Source: an uncultured Eubacteriales bacterium (GTDB taxonomy: Bacteria > Bacillota > Clostridia > Oscillospirales > Ruminococcaceae). Taken from it: 6,856 bases of DNA. The notes beneath the pieces were generated by a model. The model made no database searches, had not been told where the DNA came from, and worked only from the letters and a program-made list of their open reading frames with translations. Positions 4,959-6,856 of the stretch are shown here, in pieces. Each line of letters opens with the position of its first letter. Position 1 is the first letter of the stretch. Position numbers and translations under genes: made by a program. The stretch lies in assembly GCA_900318545.1 (NCBI GenBank), contig ONLC01000117.1:1-6856 (forward strand). Direction: 5' to 3'.

Positions 4959-6077
4959 TTATTCCTCCAGTTCCTTTACAGCTTCTTTAAGAAGATCAAT
5001 TATCGGCAGATGCTGAGGACAGACGCCCTCACACTGACCGCAGCCTATACAATCCGAAGCCTTTGCCTCGGCTGCTACGGAATTATTGTAGATCGACTTT
5101 ACACGCCAGCCCTCATTGAAAACTCTCTTGGTGTTCAGCAGACTGAAAATATCGGGTATCTTTATTCCCTGAGGACAGCCATCAGTACAGTAGCGGCACG
5201 AGGTGCAGCCGATAGTGGGCTTGTCCTGCATTATCTTCTTTGCCTTCTGAATGGTCTCGCTCTCCTCGTCTGTGAGGGGCTCGAAATCTGTGAAGGTGTT
5301 AATGTTGTCCTGCATCTGCTCCTCGGTCGACATTCCCGAAAGGATAGTCATAACGCCCTCCTGAGAGCCCACAAACCTGAGTGCCCATGAAGCAGGTGAA
5401 GCGTTCGGTCTTACAGACTCAAAAAGCTCCTTTACCTCAGGCGGTGGTGATGCAAGCGTTCCGCCCTTTACAGGCTCCATTATTATCATAGGTATTCCAC
5501 GGCTTTTTAGTATCTCATGCAGCTCGCCCGAGCAGATTATAGGGTTGTCCCAGTCGGCATAGTTGAGCTGTATCTGCACAAATTCTACCTCGGGGTGCTT
5601 ATCAAGTATCTGCCTGAGCAGAGCAGGCGTTCCGTGGAACGAAAAGCCGAAATGCTTTATCTTTCCCTCAGCCTTTTTCTGAACTCCCCATTCAAAGCAG
5701 CTGAGCCTTTCATAGGTTTCATAGTTGTAGCCGTCTTCAACAGAGTGCAGAAGATAAAAGTCAAAGTAGTCAACGCCTGCACGCTCGCACTGCTCATAGA
5801 AAATGCGATCACGGTCGTCCTCTGTTTTTAAGCTCCATGCAGGCAGCTTGGTTGCCAGATAGAAGCTCTCTCTCGGATAGCGAAGAACCACAGCGTCTTT
5901 AGCAGCACACTCGGACTTTCCTCCGTGGTAAACATAAGCTGTATCAAAGTAGTTGAGACCTGCCTTCATATAATTATCTACCATTCGACAGACGGTGTCC
6001 ATATCTATAGCGCCGTCCTTTTTGGGCAGTCTCATCAGTCCGAAGCCCAGCTTCGGCATTTTTGTAAGGTCTATCAT
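4959..6077 (-). CDS. Aldo/keto reductase with C-terminal double 4Fe-4S domain
   Basis: This 372-residue protein has an aldo/keto reductase barrel (about 8-285) and a ferredoxin-like C-terminal domain (286-372). The catalytic tetrad is visible as Asp45, Tyr50, Lys77 and His111. Two cluster motifs of the form CxxCxxCxxxCP are complete: Cys291, 294, 297, 301 and Cys343, 346, 349, 353. The barrel predicts NAD(P)H-dependent carbonyl reduction; the clusters suggest electrons also pass to or from another carrier. The physiological substrate is not known for this group. It is the first gene of the operon. The start chosen is MIDLTKMPKLGFGLMRLP, preceded by AAAGGAGAA; an in-frame ATG 50 codons upstream would code for a peptide unlike the family and would lie upstream of the promoter. 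Confidence 0.92.
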   Translation of the reverse strand: MIDLTKMPKLGFGLMRLPKKDGAIDMDTVCRMVDNYMKAGLNYFDTAYVYHGGKSECAAKDAVVLRYPRESFYLATKLPAWSLKTEDDRDRIFYEQCERAGVDYFDFYLLHSVEDGYNYETYERLSCFEWGVQKKAEGKIKHFGFSFHGTPALLRQILDKHPEVEFVQIQLNYADWDNPIICSGELHEILKSRGIPMIIMEPVKGGTLASPPPEVKELFESVRPNASPASWALRFVGSQEGVMTILSGMSTEEQMQDNINTFTDFEPLTDEESETIQKAKKIMQDKPTIGCTSCRYCTDGCPQGIKIPDIFSLLNTKRVFNEGWRVKSIYNNSVAAEAKASDCIGCGQCEGVCPQHLPIIDLLKEAVKELEE

Positions 6078-6082
6078 ATCGG

Positions 6083-6091
6083 TTCTCCTTT
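6083..6091 (-). promoter_or_regulatory. Ribosome binding site fixing the reductase start
   Basis: On the minus strand it reads AAAGGAGAA, five bases before the ATG at 6077. The alternative ATG at 6227 has no comparable site, so this element decides the start. Confidence 0.88.
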
Positions 6092-6134
6092 CGCCAATTG
6101 AAGACTGTTTCGGGGGATTAAAATGCTTTTTAGT

Positions 6135-6163
6135 ATTATAGCATAAAAATTTACTTTTGTAAA
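6135..6163 (-). promoter_or_regulatory. Promoter of the reductase-lar-macro operon
   Basis: On the minus strand the -35 is TTTACA (6163-6158), the spacer is 17 bases and the -10 is a perfect TATAAT (6140-6135) preceded by TGC, an extended -10. This predicts a transcript start near 6128 and a leader of about 50 bases. It is the only strong promoter I see for the seven genes, since the junctions between them leave no room for another. Confidence 0.85.
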
Positions 6164-6211
6164 GAGATAAATTAGTGAAAATATCTGCTCGAGTGAATTG
6201 TCTTTCAGGGC

Positions 6212-6240
6212 TTGCATTATTCGGCAAGATGTGCTATAAT
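6212..6240 (+). promoter_or_regulatory. Promoter of nadB
   Basis: The -35 is TTGCAT (6212-6217), the spacer is 17 bases and the -10 is a perfect TATAAT (6235-6240) preceded by TGC. The start of transcription would be near 6247, giving a leader of roughly 30 bases. The -35 elements of this and the divergent operon promoter are 48 bases apart, so one bound regulator could affect both. No clear operator palindrome was found between them. Confidence 0.82.
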
Positions 6241-6278
6241 AGACTTGGTATACTATATCTATAAAAGGACGTAATACT

Positions 6279-6856
6279 ATGAAAACTAATTATGATGTAA
6301 TTATAGCAGGCTGCGGCGCTGCAGGGCTTTACGGAGCTATAAATCTGCCGTCGGAGCTGTCGGTTCTGGTGCTTGCAAAGAAGGAACTCACACTTTGTAA
6401 TTCAGCTCTTGCACAGGGCGGTATAGCAGGCGTTTACAAGAGTCCCGAGGATTCTCCCGAGCTGCACAAGCACGATACCTTCGTGGCAGGCGGCTTTGAG
6501 AACGACCCTGTGACTACTGATATCCTCGTGAATGAGGCTGCCGATGCTATCGACTCTATCATTAAGATGGGAGTTGAATTTGACAAGAAGGAGGACGGTG
6601 ACTATCACCGCACTCTTGAGGGCGGCCACGGAATGAGGCGTATCTTCCACCATAAGGACGCTACGGGCTTTGAGATAGAAACAAAGCTTCTGGCCTACGC
6701 TCAGACGCTTCCGAACGTGACGATACTTGAAAACGCTCTTGTCTGCGAGACTGTAAAGACCGAGACAGGCTTTTCTCTCCTTGTGCTCAAAGACGATGAC
6801 TATGTGACCTTCAATTCGAGAAAGCTTATCTTTGCTACAGGCGGTATCGGCAGAGT
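6279..6856 (+). CDS. nadB: L-aspartate oxidase NadB, N-terminal part
   Basis: NadB oxidises L-aspartate to iminoaspartate in the cytoplasm, and NadA then makes quinolinate, the precursor of NaMN, NaAD and NAD. The first 192 codons are present and the gene runs off the right edge. The FAD-binding GCGAAG motif is at 11-16 after a hydrophobic strand. The family signature NSALAQGGIAGV is at 41-52, the substrate-loop motif EGGHGMRRIFHHKDATG at 114-130, and the second flavin motif ATGGIGR at 186-192. The start has AAAGGAC (6264-6270) eight bases upstream and a good promoter before it. The family resemblance to fumarate reductase flavoproteins is noted, but the EGGH-RR-H-DATG pattern and soluble N-terminus favour NadB. 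nadA and nadC may follow downstream, but that is not visible. Confidence 0.93.
   Translation, partial: MKTNYDVIIAGCGAAGLYGAINLPSELSVLVLAKKELTLCNSALAQGGIAGVYKSPEDSPELHKHDTFVAGGFENDPVTTDILVNEAADAIDSIIKMGVEFDKKEDGDYHRTLEGGHGMRRIFHHKDATGFEIETKLLAYAQTLPNVTILENALVCETVKTETGFSLLVLKDDDYVTFNSRKLIFATGGIGR

Noticed and set aside
4073..4990. 305-codon open frame on the plus strand
   Set aside because: It lies antisense to larB, both small membrane protein genes and the end of the reductase gene, and shows no family features; it is a composition shadow.
6078..6128. Riboswitch in the leader of the reductase operon
   Set aside because: The leader is only about 50 bases and shows no stable stem or known aptamer pattern.
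6078..6227. 50-codon N-terminal extension of the aldo/keto reductase from an ATG at 6227
   Set aside because: It has no ribosome binding site, crosses the operon's own promoter and codes for a peptide unlike the family; the ATG at 6077 has a strong site.
6402..6653. 83-codon open frame on the minus strand
   Set aside because: It is antisense to nadB, whose motifs are intact in the same stretch.

Overview
The window looks like chromosomal DNA of a gut-type Clostridia, most like Ruminococcus or a close relative. The evidence is strong AGGAGG-type ribosome binding sites, extended -10 promoters, tightly packed operons, moderate GC coding DNA with AT-rich promoters, and the protein families present. 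No phage, transposase, tRNA, rRNA or CRISPR signal is visible.

Layout. Positions 1-39 hold the first 13 codons of a minus-strand gene, probably a von Willebrand factor A (VWA) domain protein, with its ribosome binding site, a candidate promoter and a perfect palindrome upstream. Positions 137-352 are non-coding: a GC-rich set of hairpins lies between two identical copies of a 26-base hairpin, one of which forms a minus-strand terminator. From 357 to 6077, seven minus-strand genes lie almost end to end. In transcription order they are an aldo/keto reductase with two C-terminal 4Fe-4S clusters, two small membrane proteins of unknown function, larB, larC, larE, and a macro-domain protein with a helix-turn-helix-like C-terminal region. 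Junctions between genes range from a 4-base overlap to a 9-base gap, so this is very probably one operon. A good promoter sits at 6135-6163. The 5' end of nadB (L-aspartate oxidase) is divergently transcribed from 6279 and runs off the right edge.

How the genes may work together. LarB, LarC and LarE make the nickel-pincer nucleotide (NPN) cofactor: LarB acts on nicotinic acid adenine dinucleotide (NaAD), LarE adds sulfur and LarC inserts nickel. NadB starts de novo synthesis of quinolinate and hence NaAD, so the divergent gene could feed the substrate of LarB. No LarA-type racemase or epimerase is present, so the enzyme that uses the cofactor must be elsewhere, outside the window, or unrecognised. 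The reductase, the two membrane proteins and the macro/HTH protein are not part of the known NPN pathway. Their tight linkage to it is the most interesting point here; the functional link is inference.
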